This document shows positions 24,461 to 34,861 of a stretch of 64,000 nucleotides of DNA, piece after piece; the first letter of the stretch is position 1, and every line of letters starts with the position of its first letter. Under the pieces are notes generated by a model. It was not told where the DNA came from. It did no database searches and was given only the letters and a program-made list of their open reading frames with translations. Source of the stretch: Clarireedia homoeocarpa (lineage: Eukaryota; Ascomycota; Leotiomycetes; Helotiales; Rutstroemiaceae); assembly GCA_001465935.1 (NCBI GenBank), contig LNKV01000008.1:124001-188000 (forward strand), written 5' to 3'. The position numbers and the translations under genes were made by a program.

Positions 24461-25315
24461 TCACTTCTCGGTATTCAATTTCGCAACCAACTCCTTCAGT
24501 AGATGCTTCTCCTTGCCATCTGCAATCTTCTTCTGTCGCAGCTCCCTACATCTTCTCATCCTCCTAAATGTCCCATCAATTCTCCGCAGCTCCAGTGCAA
24601 TCCATTTCTGTCTCTTCGCAAAGGCATCCCGATCAGCACAGAAAGCAGCCACTTCCCAATTGAAGTCCTTGCAACTGGAATTTATACGCTGAGCACGCAG
24701 CTCGAACCAGTCGAGTTGCTCTTTGACGAACTCATAAGAATGTTCGTGTTCATAGCATTGGCGGACGTATTTGAGTTTGCTTATGTGGTATGCGCTGCAG
24801 ATGGAGGCGGTGTTGATCTGTCTTTGGCATGTGCAGGGTTTAAATGGGTTTGAAGGTTGATGGTGGCTGAGTGGGAAGTGGATTGGTGGGCTGTAAGGTG
24901 GTTTGTTGACGGCTTGCCAAGTTCCGGATGATGTGTCAACTCTGGAAGGATTGATCAGGTTTGCCTTGCATTTTGCGGCGCCGGAAGACAAAGCGGAAGT
25001 AGCTTGTGAGATCTCTACTTGATATGTGTCCGAGGCAATGGTGTTGGACCGCCGAGTGTCTTTAATGCTAGTAGCATTAAGCCCTACGGGATCTAGTTGT
25101 GGAGAATGAATGGCCTGCCAAATAACAGGTATCGCATCGCCAACTCTCATGTTTTTATCGATCACTGATGGATGCCATTGTACATTCTCCAAGTCGACCT
25201 TTTCTAGTTCAGAGCCCGGAGCAGTATCTTCTAGATCGACATCCGCGATCTCAAAGTGGTAGTTGATTGCTCCTGGAAAAACTGTAATGTGAGATGGGGT
25301 GCGCGGGAAAGCCAT
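24461..25315 (-). CDS. Unknown protein with aromatic/basic C-terminal helix region
   Basis: Single-exon frame of 284 residues from a true ATG at 25315. No known family recognised. The first 150 residues are polar. A CTCQRQINTASIC segment near 163-175 and later single Cys residues may be structural. The last 90 residues are strongly helical, rich in Trp, Arg and Lys (EQLDWFELRAQRI, KRQKWIALELRRIDG, RRCRELRQKK), and probably coiled-coil. A short protein at 26329-26751 ends in a similar aromatic/basic helix, suggesting a dispersed local family, although identity is low. Confidence 0.55.
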   Translation of the reverse strand: MAFPRTPSHITVFPGAINYHFEIADVDLEDTAPGSELEKVDLENVQWHPSVIDKNMRVGDAIPVIWQAIHSPQLDPVGLNATSIKDTRRSNTIASDTYQVEISQATSALSSGAAKCKANLINPSRVDTSSGTWQAVNKPPYSPPIHFPLSHHQPSNPFKPCTCQRQINTASICSAYHISKLKYVRQCYEHEHSYEFVKEQLDWFELRAQRINSSCKDFNWEVAAFCADRDAFAKRQKWIALELRRIDGTFRRMRRCRELRQKKIADGKEKHLLKELVAKLNTEK

Positions 25316-26328
25316 TGTGTGTAATGACTATGCGGTGGTCTGACTCTCTTGTCAGCCAATCCAGTGTTCCAAAGATTGTTGCAGATATCAAACTCACTAT
25401 TCAATTCCCGCTTTCGTTGTCAATTGTAGGAATGACTGCTGAAGCTCTGAGGAGAATGAAATAACCAAAGACTTCCACCTGAGATCGAAAGTATTTTGGT
25501 TTGCCTGAAAATACTGATTCACTGGCTCTGTCAGGATATGAGAGTGAATCGGTTCGCCTGTTGTCTAGGAAATTCATATTTCTTAGCAGACAATCTTTTC
25601 AGCTTTGCATTATTCGTGAAACTTCACCTTATTCTCTGGTCGAACTGTGCTCATAATTGATTGATAAGTTATTCGGAAGTCCAAGAAGTAGTGAGTACTG
25701 TTTCTGTTGTCTCAGTTCTCATTGACTCGTCTTTCATCGACAACTTCATTCTAAGAGCGGGTTATCAGAAATGATGGAGTCGTAGTTTTGTGTTGATAAT
25801 GGAATGATATGACTCCAACTTTGAAGGTCAACAAACTAAATCGATATGACAATTGAGAAAATTGGCCCTTTTCAAAATTGGGCTTCATTTTCCTCTCAGT
25901 CGCTTCCATGCCAGTTGTTTGGTCTTTGATTTCTCGATTCATCCGCTTCAATGATCTGCCTACAACAGCCTCACATTTTCGGAGAGGTAGAGCCAGGTGA
26001 GCCGCCCACTATGTGGTTCTCCATGATATGATGCTTCAAAAACCATACAAGCCTTCAGCATTGATTTAAGACGTGGCCTTCAATTATTTCCAGTCCAATA
26101 TTTCCAGTCCCGTATTTCCAGTTCCCTATCACAACCTCCCACCTCCTTCTTTCTCTGTAATCTCACACTCCCATCCAAGTACAATTCCACCAAACTTCCC
26201 ACCAATTATTCCAAACCACACAATCATGCATCTTTCCATCGCATCCAGCCGCATCTTCTCACGCTTTTTCTACCCAGAACCCCCCCAAAACCAATCCCAC
26301 CTCACCCCACCTCCACATCAATCCTCCC
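25316..26328. other. intergenic
   Basis: No supported gene. A short repeat TATTTCCAGT-CC occurs three times at about 26086-26120. Confidence 0.45.
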
Positions 26329-26751
26329 TTAAATCTCCAACCCCAAACTCTCGCAGACCCACCGATACTGCCTCAGCAGCCACATCTTCTGCTCCCACAC
26401 AAATCTCTCTCCTGCAATCGCTCTCATGCAAGCCAAAAACTGCAGTTCCCGCCGCAAATCCCACCACTGCTTGCAAAGCGCGTCTTCCTGAGTTTGGTCC
26501 GGGTCTCGGAGCGGTGTTAGTGGTGGGAGGGGTGCGGGTGGCCATGAGAGGGGGAAGTGACTGGGGCATGGTATGGGGAACTGTGAAGGAAGGAGATGGT
26601 GTTGTGGATGTTGATGGGGTTGAGGGGGTAGTGACGTTTGTGGGAATGGCAAGGACGAGGGGCGTGGTGAGGGAGGCGGTGCTGGTACTGGTGAGAAGGA
26701 GGATATGAAGTCACTTGCTAAGTGGGCACAGCTTGGCGGCGGTGAAGTCAT
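26329..26751 (-). CDS. Small proline-rich protein with Trp-rich C-terminal helix (unknown)
   Basis: 140-residue frame from an ATG at 26751. The first 85 residues are mostly Pro, Ser and His. The last 50 (CKQWWDLRRELQFLACMRA, then WEQKMWLLRQYRW) form an amphipathic, tryptophan-rich helix like the C-terminus of the 24461-25315 protein. The opposite strand has a longer open frame, but its Gly/Val/Pro composition looks like an antisense shadow. Function unknown. The gene could be spurious at its N-terminus. Confidence 0.4.
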   Translation of the reverse strand: MTSPPPSCAHLASDFISSFSPVPAPPPSPRPSSLPFPQTSLPPQPHQHPQHHLLPSQFPIPCPSHFPLSWPPAPLPPLTPLRDPDQTQEDALCKQWWDLRRELQFLACMRAIAGERFVWEQKMWLLRQYRWVCESLGLEI

Positions 26752-28875
26752 TGAGGTTGGTCTTTGTGGTAGGCAGGGTTGGGTATCTAAATCCGGCGCT
26801 AGATCGAGGGAAAAAGTCGACGTAAACTACCAGCCAAACTCCTTGATATGACGTTTATGAGAGTTTACATATGACTGGTCGTATATTTGCAGATAGATCG
26901 CGGTCTATGAATATCAGAACGCATCACCCATATTCGGGGGAGTCAAGTGGAGGTGGAAAGTTTATCATGAACACTTACCGAAGTAGCAAGTAATCTTTAA
27001 CAGTATCAGTTGATTTTAGACGAAGAAATTAATGAGGTTAAATTCGTAATGGGGTGAAGCGGAGGAAGATGGTAGGTGGTAGGTAGTAGGTGGTAGGTAG
27101 TAGGTGGTAGGTAGTAGGTGGTAGGTGAAGCCCGAAGTGAACAAAAGGTGAGTTAAGCGATGTGAGTGGAGGACGACTTGAGTGAGGTGAAGGGGAAATG
27201 GTGAATGAAAATAGGCTGCTAGGCGCAGACATATTGTATCCAGTGTGATGTATGATTAAGATGCTTGATGAGTGAATGGAGGTGGGAAGATTATGATAGC
27301 ATACCGCAGAAGACCTCATATAAGACCCCCTCTTCAGGAAACGGGTGGCTTTCGAGAATGTGCATCTGTATGAAGAGCTAAAAGGACTTTACTCCCTAGT
27401 AATACAACATTCAACAGAGCCCTGCCTATGCCGAACGGCAATATCGTTCAATAAAGAGCTTCGCTTCAACCAGAAGAGCTTTCAAGAATTATTATCCACT
27501 TGGACTTTCATATTGGTCTCCATGATAAGATATATTCACTCAGCACGCCTAGTCAAATGAGACATGGGTTTTTGTCCGAAGAATGGTGGTATATGAAGCT
27601 ATTTATACCGACAATATAACATTCCCAGCCCCATCAAGACAATCGCCCCATCCTACAATGTGTATTCGATATCGACTTGCATTAAGATAGGATATGTTGA
27701 GAGCTCCCCAGGAGGATTGATGTTGAAGCCAGGGCAGCTTAAGCTCGCTGACCTTCCACGCTCGTCTCCCGCACGTCGACCACCCATCCTCATCAATACG
27801 CCCTCGGCGCTGTCGCGTGCCACTGCTATCGCCACTCTCTCCCGTGCATTTCCGCCCCTCCTTATCATCGAATCTTCACAGAAAAAAATTGTGAGCACAA
27901 AGCGAACCTAGTATACTCACATCGCATGTCGCAGAGCAAAAACCAGGATTATAAAGGGCCCATTGAGTTGTTCTGAGCACTCCAGTATGTAATAAGGCTA
28001 TAGAACGACAGATATAAAATCTGCGTTTCTCACGAATGAGAGAACCCGTTCCAAAAATGATGTTGGTGTGCTGTGTTATATGTGAGGAGAAGAAAGAAGA
28101 TTCGATGTAAATTTTTGGAATAAGGTCATTTTCTCGACTGTGGCTTTGGTGGTCTGTGCTTGTGGCTTGTTGTTGCTGGGAAATTACGCACGGCACGTAT
28201 TTTTCTCTGCTCCCTCACATTGTTTAAGACTCCATCACATTGTTTAAGATTAGGAGAAGATTAGGAGGAAGAATACTTACATGTAAGCGCCGCTGCTGAC
28301 TTACTTCCGCGTGTCCGATATTCAGCTCCGGAAATAACAATGTAGTTTCACGTACTACCTTCCTTCTACTTTACCACGAACAACTTCGCCTGCATATTTT
28401 TTCGTCAAGCCACGCCCAGAGCTAGCATGGACTGTGAGTTTATCCGAAAATCAATACAAGTGCTACATTCAAACCGGACCGAATGTCACTGCAGTTGGTA
28501 TTGGTGAGATTGAATCGATGACCTGCAGATTTGGCCTACTTACTTCCTGAACTGGTAGATTGTGCTTCTGGGCTGCTCGGCAGCCAATTCCCATGTGGAA
28601 AGCCGTGGAGTATGCCATAGGATTTCTCGAGCTTTTGCCTACGTACATATTATTAAACTCAACACGGTGGTGTAATGAAGATCTGCACAATCTGTTTCTT
28701 AAACATGTGCCATCGCCGAGGTCTGTCCTACTCTTCTCATCTCTGCATTTGTATAAGGTTGCCCGGGTAGCTACTTCTATCCTGCATAACTGTCTCAAGG
28801 CGAACCGTCCCTACCCCCTATCTATCTAAGATTCTTTCTATCTTGACAGGTATCACTTCAAAATCGCATGTTGAG
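26752..28875. other. intergenic
   Basis: Over 2 kb without a gene I can support. It contains a tandem GGTAGGTAGTAGGT-type repeat at 27071-27127. Several short frames on both strands (27653-27911, 27876-28196, 28469-28829) have no splice or family support. Everything close to 28876 is the amylase promoter. Confidence 0.45.
27071..27127. repeat. Tandem repeat, about 14-bp unit
   Basis: About four copies of a GGTAGGTGGTAGGTAGTA-like unit made only of GGTAG(G/T) blocks. Looks like an ordinary minisatellite; no coding role. Confidence 0.9.
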
Positions 28876-30785
28876 ATGTTGGGTTTCACGAAAAGCTTCT
28901 TTTTCGTTGTGACGACGACCATAGGAAGTGTCCTCTCAGCCACTCCAGAACAATGGAGAAGTCGCTCTATCTATCAGGTATTTACCGATCGGTTCGCAAG
29001 GACGGACTCAGCCAACACTACCGCATGTCCCTCTGAGCTATATGGCTACTGTGGTGGGACATGGCGAGGGATCATAAACAAGCTGGACTATATCCAAGTC
29101 AGTTCTAATAGACTGAAGACATCCTGCTCATCCAATTATTGACCATGTGATAGGACATGGGATTCACTGCAATCTGGATATCACCAGTAGTTGAGCAAGT
29201 TGCAGACCCACGCCGAGGTTTTCATGGATATTCGGCTCAAAATTTATATGGATTAAACAGCAACTTTGGAAATGCATCGGATTTGATGGCACTTGCAACT
29301 GCTTTGCACGAGAGAGAGATGGTGAGGATCTACTTTGAGTACTTCCGAGCTGAATAATAACGATTGCTACAGTATCTTATGATTGATGTCGTTGCGAACC
29401 ACATGGGATCTGACGATACGGCCGAGACCGTTGATTATAGTATCATGTATCCGTTCAATTCCAGTAGTTACTTTCACAGTGTTTGTTTTATCGATGACTT
29501 TAGCAATCAGACCAAGGTTGAACTCGTGAGTTATCATGTGAGTACATCTAGGTGCCTGGCTAACGAGAGATGCGACCTGGTTAGTGTGATCTTGGAACGA
29601 GCGCTTATCCGTTGCCTGACTTAAATACCACTCAACCGGCTGTACGTGACTTACATACCGCCTGGATCAAGTATCTAGTGTCAACTTACTCAAGTATGTC
29701 ATTCACCTGTTAATGCATAAATGGTTCCACTAACACAATGTACCAAGTTGATGGACTACGAGTAGACACCGTTAGGCATGTTGAAAAGTCTTTCTGGCCT
29801 CTATTTAATGATGCTGCAGGCGTTTACTGCGTTGGTGAAGTGTATGATGATGATGTGGATTATCTCTGTGATTACCAAAATTACATGGACGGTCTTCTTT
29901 CATATGCTTCGTGAGTACTCGTATCTAAAATGTATCGATGATCCCGTACTCACAACCAGGTTAGATATTTCCAACTAGTACCATTTTTCGCCAACTCTTC
30001 GGCCACCTCGAAGAATCTGATAGCACAGCTTCAAGCGCAAAATGAGAAATGTAAAGATACAACCTTGCTGGGGTCTTTCACTGAGAACCATGACCTACCA
30101 CGGTTTGCAAACTATACCAGTGATCTTATTGTAAGTTGTTCCCACTTCGAGCTTGGACATACTAACATAGAGACTATTTAGCTGGCCAAGAATATCATAA
30201 CATACACGATGCTTACAGACGGCATCCCGATCAGTAGGTCATATTTTACCCTACTCGTCCAATTTGCCTAACAGGTCTCTTAGTATACCAAGGTCAAGAG
30301 CAACATTTTCATGGCGGTACCGATCCACATGACCGTGAGTCTCTCTGGCCCACGAATTACAACACCAGTTCTCCGCTGTACGTGCTCGTTAGACAGCTCA
30401 ACGCCATACGATCCCTTGCCATCGCGCGCTCAGATACATATTCCACCACGCAAACCGAAGTCGTCTATGCCGATGACCACAACGTTGCATTCCGAAAGGG
30501 CGATCCCGCATCTATGATCCTCATGGTCTTGAACAACCTTGGTGAAAATGCCGAGAATTACACCGTAGAAATGTCCAATGTTGGATTTAAGGCCGGGCTA
30601 CTAGTAACGGATGTTTTGAGCTGTAGAAATGCGACTGTAGATGATTATGGGGGGCTCGCTGTGCAGTTCATTGAAGGATTACCTAGTGTAAGTTATTACA
30701 ACATGTCGTTGAATTATCTGACAGTATGATATAGGTTTATTACCCATTCAATCTGTTAGCAGGGACGGGTTGGTGCGGACAGTAG
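28876..30785 (+). CDS. Secreted GH13 alpha-amylase (Taka-amylase type)
   Basis: Endo-acting alpha-1,4-glucan hydrolase for extracellular starch. Nine exons: 28876-29097, 29154-29321, 29373-29525, 29585-29693, 29748-29910, 29965-30130, 30182-30233, 30284-30687 and 30735-30785. They total 1488 nt, phases agree throughout, and encode 495 residues. A signal peptide (MLGFTKSFFFVVTTTIGSVLSA) precedes the mature start ATPEQWRS. Alignment from memory to Aspergillus Taka-amylase places nucleophile Asp224 in GLRVDTVRH, acid/base Glu248 in VGEVYDD and transition-state Asp315 in ENHDLPR. DVVANHMG (calcium/substrate site) and YQGQEQHF are also kept. It ends in the domain C beta-sandwich and has no CBM20 starch-binding domain. 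The acceptors at 29584, 29964 and 30283 were each chosen over a nearer AG because they restore the family alignment. Confidence 0.93.
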
Positions 30786-31296
30786 GATTACTGGGCAATA
30801 TTAAACTTTTTCCATCACTGGCTGATGCTCTTCACACTGATTTATTTCCCTCCATTTTAGTTGACTTGCACAGTTTGAAGGTGACTAGAAATGTTTCTTT
30901 GTGTTTAGGATTGGGACTATCGCCCGAAGTATTTATTCTTCTTTGGATCAGAGACCGAATCGTATCTCCAAGAAAACAAGAATACTTACTACATCTGGAG
31001 TTCTTGCAAACGAGAATATCTTTGTATTGCATGCTTGTCATCATTTTCCCTTCAATTGAATTGCTCTCATCCTTGTTTTCGGTGTTTTGATCTCTATGTG
31101 TAGAATTGGGTCTTTGTTGTTGCCAAGGTATGATGAAAGAACATTGCCTATACCCTATTCCGGCGGCAAAGGTATTATAAAGGTTTTCTTGTCTCTGGAC
31201 TTCAAAATATTTTTTGTTTGGCTCAATCTTAATAAAATATTAGGTCTGAATTCTAATACAGCGAAGACCTAATTTGTCTGGTTGTCTAACGTCAAG
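30786..31296. other. intergenic
   Basis: 3' flank of the amylase and promoter of the next plus-strand gene. No supported gene. Confidence 0.5.
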
Positions 31297-32592
31297 ATGT
31301 CAACCGCTACAAGTACACGGAAGCGACGCCTCTCTAACCGCACCACGGCGGCAATTGAATCACCAAGAATTTCACCTTCAACATCATCACCCAGAGACTT
31401 GTTTATATACAAGGAAAATACTAGGCCGGAGCCGGCTGAAGGTGTTGCAGGATTGCGTGGGGTATTCAAGGTTCTTAGAGACCAGATTGAAAAAACGTTT
31501 CAGCAACTCTCGGATCCTCCCCATAGCCCAGGGGCAACATTCTCTCGAGGACTCCTCATATTCAGCTTGCTTCTCTTCTTATTATCTGCCCTGAGAACTT
31601 TACACCTAATAGTTCCGTGGTGTAAGGTTCCAGGCCTGGCCTCGTTCCCCGTCTGTCAAGATTCAAGCTATACTGTGGAGCCGTACGTGGACACCAACGG
31701 GCGAAGTTTTATAATCCCAAAGGCTCAACACATTACGTTACAGGAGCTGATAGCCCCTCTGAGCCACCTCGAAGATTTTGGCGCTCTACATGGTCTCAGC
31801 TTCATCGCTTGGTCCTACGACGAAATCAAGGGGCAGGTAGATGCGATCATAAGCGGCAGTCTAGCAAAATCGCCCCTTTTCAAACCATTGGAGGGACATG
31901 TCACATCATTGAAGGATCAAGTTCTTACTTTGCTCACCAAATCTTATTCATATAAAGACACGGCGGTGCAAGCATTGTTTACGTTTAAGAAGCTTACGCA
32001 GGGGCTTGCGAAATCTCTTCAGAAGGAGAAACCTTTTACAATCGGACGCTACCTTGGGTTCCCGGCAGATGTCTCCGTCCAAGTAGTGACAACTCTTTGG
32101 ATTGAGTTTTATATTGCTGTCCAGAAAGAAATTGCAAAAGTCAGATCGGCTATCCATGAATATCAGGCCGACATGATAGATCTCAGACTAGAGACGCTTG
32201 CTACCAAAGATTCCTTGGAGAGAAGTTACGAGGAGGCTGATGCTGTGACGGAGGTTCATTGGAAGGATAAGTTCGATATCGACATTGCGAACTCAGTCAT
32301 CGACCGATTAATCGAATTTGATGCGAAAGGGGACAATGTGACGCGGGAAGCAGAGATCATGCTTGCGAGCGCTAGCTGGAAACTTAGCAATGTTATCGAG
32401 AGGCTGACTCGGTCGATGGATAGAAATTCAAAGCCGGAGGATGCTGTCGTTGCGACTGGCTTGGCTAGAGGCTCGAGTGTTAATGAGCAGATTGCTATCC
32501 TGGATTGGCAGTCACGGACGATTCATAAGATGTTTGTCATGCTTCGTAAACAGCAGAACGATCTTTCGTCTAGATTTAGGAGGTTCTTTTGA
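31297..32592 (+). CDS. Unknown one-helix membrane protein with coiled-coil-like body
   Basis: Single-exon frame, 431 residues, from the ATG at 31297 (AAGATGT). The N-terminal 85 residues are basic and Ser/Thr-rich. A single hydrophobic helix (GLLIFSLLLFLLSALRTLHLIV) lies near residues 87-108, followed by two Cys at about 111 and 121. The rest is long amphipathic helices rich in Lys, Glu and Leu, with no known catalytic motif. It looks like a membrane-anchored helical protein of the ER or nuclear envelope type, but that is inference. I do not recognise a family. Confidence 0.65.
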   Translation: MSTATSTRKRRLSNRTTAAIESPRISPSTSSPRDLFIYKENTRPEPAEGVAGLRGVFKVLRDQIEKTFQQLSDPPHSPGATFSRGLLIFSLLLFLLSALRTLHLIVPWCKVPGLASFPVCQDSSYTVEPYVDTNGRSFIIPKAQHITLQELIAPLSHLEDFGALHGLSFIAWSYDEIKGQVDAIISGSLAKSPLFKPLEGHVTSLKDQVLTLLTKSYSYKDTAVQALFTFKKLTQGLAKSLQKEKPFTIGRYLGFPADVSVQVVTTLWIEFYIAVQKEIAKVRSAIHEYQADMIDLRLETLATKDSLERSYEEADAVTEVHWKDKFDIDIANSVIDRLIEFDAKGDNVTREAEIMLASASWKLSNVIERLTRSMDRNSKPEDAVVATGLARGSSVNEQIAILDWQSRTIHKMFVMLRKQQNDLSSRFRRFF

Positions 32593-33082
32593 GAAGGAGT
32601 AAAGAAGGGGGTTGGTAATTAGCCGGATTTGTTGCGGGGGGGGGGGGCTTACTGGATGCGAATGGATTTTTATAAAGTTCACGAATATTATTCATTGAAT
32701 GCTATTTTAATCATCAAATGTGTGACATGTGTTTGCTATTGTTAATTAATGATCTCTTAAGTGATGTTCCAAGCGAATGTCCTCTGCATGTCTTCTATTT
32801 TACAACTGAATGTCCGGTATACTACGACCGAAGAATGACAATACACCAACAAAATAGTGGTGAGGCATGTTTTGAGCGAGTTCCCTCTATATCACGACTC
32901 TGATGAATGAAAAATGATATTACACCGATAAAATAGTCATAAAAATACAGACCATCGCGGTGGAGATTTATATACATGCACGTGTTTTGCTCGATGGAAA
33001 ACATCCCTACAATAACGAGACTTCTGTCTTATTACCTACTCTGCAACGATCATTACTTCAAACGTAGTCCGAGCTTGAAAAG

Positions 33083-33945
33083 ATGAATTCCAAGCAGCCA
33101 ACATTCAAAGCCGCGCCACAGCCACCCACGACACGGCAGGTGGCACCTACTTCGAGGGAAGCGTTGCGTTGCCCCAGGCCCAGCGTCGTAACCATGATAT
33201 TTATTTCGATGATCATGCACCAGCAGGCACGCGGACGTTGCGGACATATACGCAGAAGGATGTAAGGCGAATGCAGCAGCACCTGCATCGAGCGACGACA
33301 CGACCTCGCACTCATGAAAAGGTGCCTCAGCCTAGCGGACACCAATTTCAGGAATACTAGCCTTTTGTAAATTACACGCTTCCACAGCAAAACCTAAACG
33401 AACGGGTCTCTTACTCTCCCATTACTGGTGATGCTTTTATTTAAACGACACCAAATACTTATCTACTTGGAACTAGTAATGCTCCCGGGGCGCTGGTAGT
33501 CAAATGCATCCAACCAGCATTGGAACGATGTATACTACTCCTGATTAATCGTCATATTCAAGTACTTATAAACCTGCATCCGGCGCTGGGTTCATGTCTA
33601 GTGCCCTGGGTGGATATCCTTACAATGACAGTAATGCGCCTATATCCAGCAGTAGAAAGATGCCTATAGACTGCTTCTTCTCAGTGGCAACAGGCTTTGG
33701 GGGGGGGGGGGGGTAAGACTGATAGTGATGTAAGTATACTGAATTCGCCCGTCCCTCCAATTCTTCTTCTGCATTCGAAGGAGTGGAAGATCAAGCTCCT
33801 GCTGAACCCTCTTCTAGGAGGTCTCACCAATCGTCCCATCATCACGATGATGGCCACCACCGTTCTTTCCACAGTTCTAAAAGAACTAGAAGAGAGATAT
33901 TTTGAAGGGAATACAACCACTAAAAGGTAATACAGATAAAAGATG
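33083..33945 (+). pseudogene. Decayed low-complexity (Q/H/S/G/Y-rich) gene
   Basis: Protein-like stretches occur in successive different frames. From 33083 the frame begins MNSKQPTFKAAPQPPTTR. In a shifted frame there follow RNHDIYFDDHAPAGTRTLRT and HEKVPQPSGHQFQEY, ending in an in-frame TAG at 33358. Directly after that stop, in the same frame, is PFVNYTLPQQNLNERVSYSP. Further on are SALGGYPYNDSNAP and, after the G15 run, APAEPSSRRSHQSSHHHDDG, again in other frames. This composition resembles the two prion-like genes near 41-48 kb. I read it as a broken relative of such genes; homopolymer sequencing error could explain part of the frame changes. No function is claimed. Confidence 0.35.
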
Positions 33946-34560
33946 AACGGGTTTAAACAACTTTTTGTTCATTTTTGATGCAGAATCTAGATAATTCAAC
34001 CCAAAAGATGCGATGATGTTATAAAAAAAAAATGACTTAATGTAGTTTATTCTCTGGTGAATATTTCGTAAAAAACAATAGAAGTGATTTTCTTTATATT
34101 GTAACTTTTAAAAGTATACTTGATTGTTCGCCGTGAATTTATGCTTGCTTAGCTGGAGGTTTTTAAACGAGAATCCGATAAAGGAAGGTGAGGCAGGGAG
34201 CAGGTAACCGGTGAAGTACAGTGAGTTACTTTTTGCGCTTGCGACACCGTTGCTAAGCTACACAATTTGAAAGGCACAGTTACCCCGCACTTGAGTCTAC
34301 ATGTAGCAATAAGATCCTAAAAACCGTGTAACCTCAATATACTTCAGCTCGTAAACAATATGCATGGATGGAGCTAGAACATTTATCAATATGCGAAGAG
34401 GGCGAATCCGCGTGAATTGTACATAAATACTTCCAATGATTAGTAAGTCTTGGCGCACTGCATCAATAAGGGGTAACGAGGTCATAGGGACAATTGAGTA
34501 GGAAGAGGCTTATTTACTTTGGAGTGGTACTCTCTACGACGAAGCTGGAAGGAGACTGCT

Positions 34561-34609
34561 TTATCTGACATCACAGAAGAGGCTGCATTATCTGACGTCA
34601 CAGAAGAGG
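34561..34609 (+). promoter_or_regulatory. Duplicated CRE-like elements upstream of the old yellow enzyme
   Basis: A 27-bp unit is duplicated in tandem, 34561-34587 and 34588-34609. Each copy has TTATCTGAC(A/G)TCACAGAAGAGG. The copies contain TGACATCA (34566-34573) and the perfect CRE palindrome TGACGTCA (34593-34600). Fungal Atf1/CREB-type bZIP factors bind this sequence in stress and redox responses. It lies about 260 bp before the start codon at 34862. Confidence 0.6.
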
Positions 34610-34861
34610 GAAAATATGCCGATGGAAGCCCACCACACCATCCCAACTGTTGGCGACAACAAGATCTTGGGATTGGTTCCATATGCCTCGGCACTTCTCG
34701 ACGGCACAATTAGCTTACAAATGTCGCAATACTTACCCACGCCCGATTACAAATTCTATATGGACAGCCAGCTCTCCATCTTATAAGTACGTGATCTCCA
34801 GAACTCCTTTTCCTCACGACGTCCAAATCTGGAATTCATCACATCATTCCTACCAATCAAG

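Larger units (their letters stand above)
32593..34861. other. intergenic with decayed coding sequence
   Basis: Contains G12 (32636-32647) and G15 (33699-33713) homopolymers, the pseudogene-like stretch at 33083-33945, and the promoter of the old yellow enzyme. No intact gene. Confidence 0.5.

Noticed and set aside
26073..26708. 211-residue plus-strand open frame
   Set aside because: Gly/Val/Pro composition typical of the antisense of a proline-rich gene; the minus-strand frame is more protein-like.
29521..29640. Apparent frame break in the alpha-amylase
   Set aside because: Using the acceptor TTAG at 29584 instead of the nearer AG restores CDLGTSAYPLPDL in frame, so the gene is intact.
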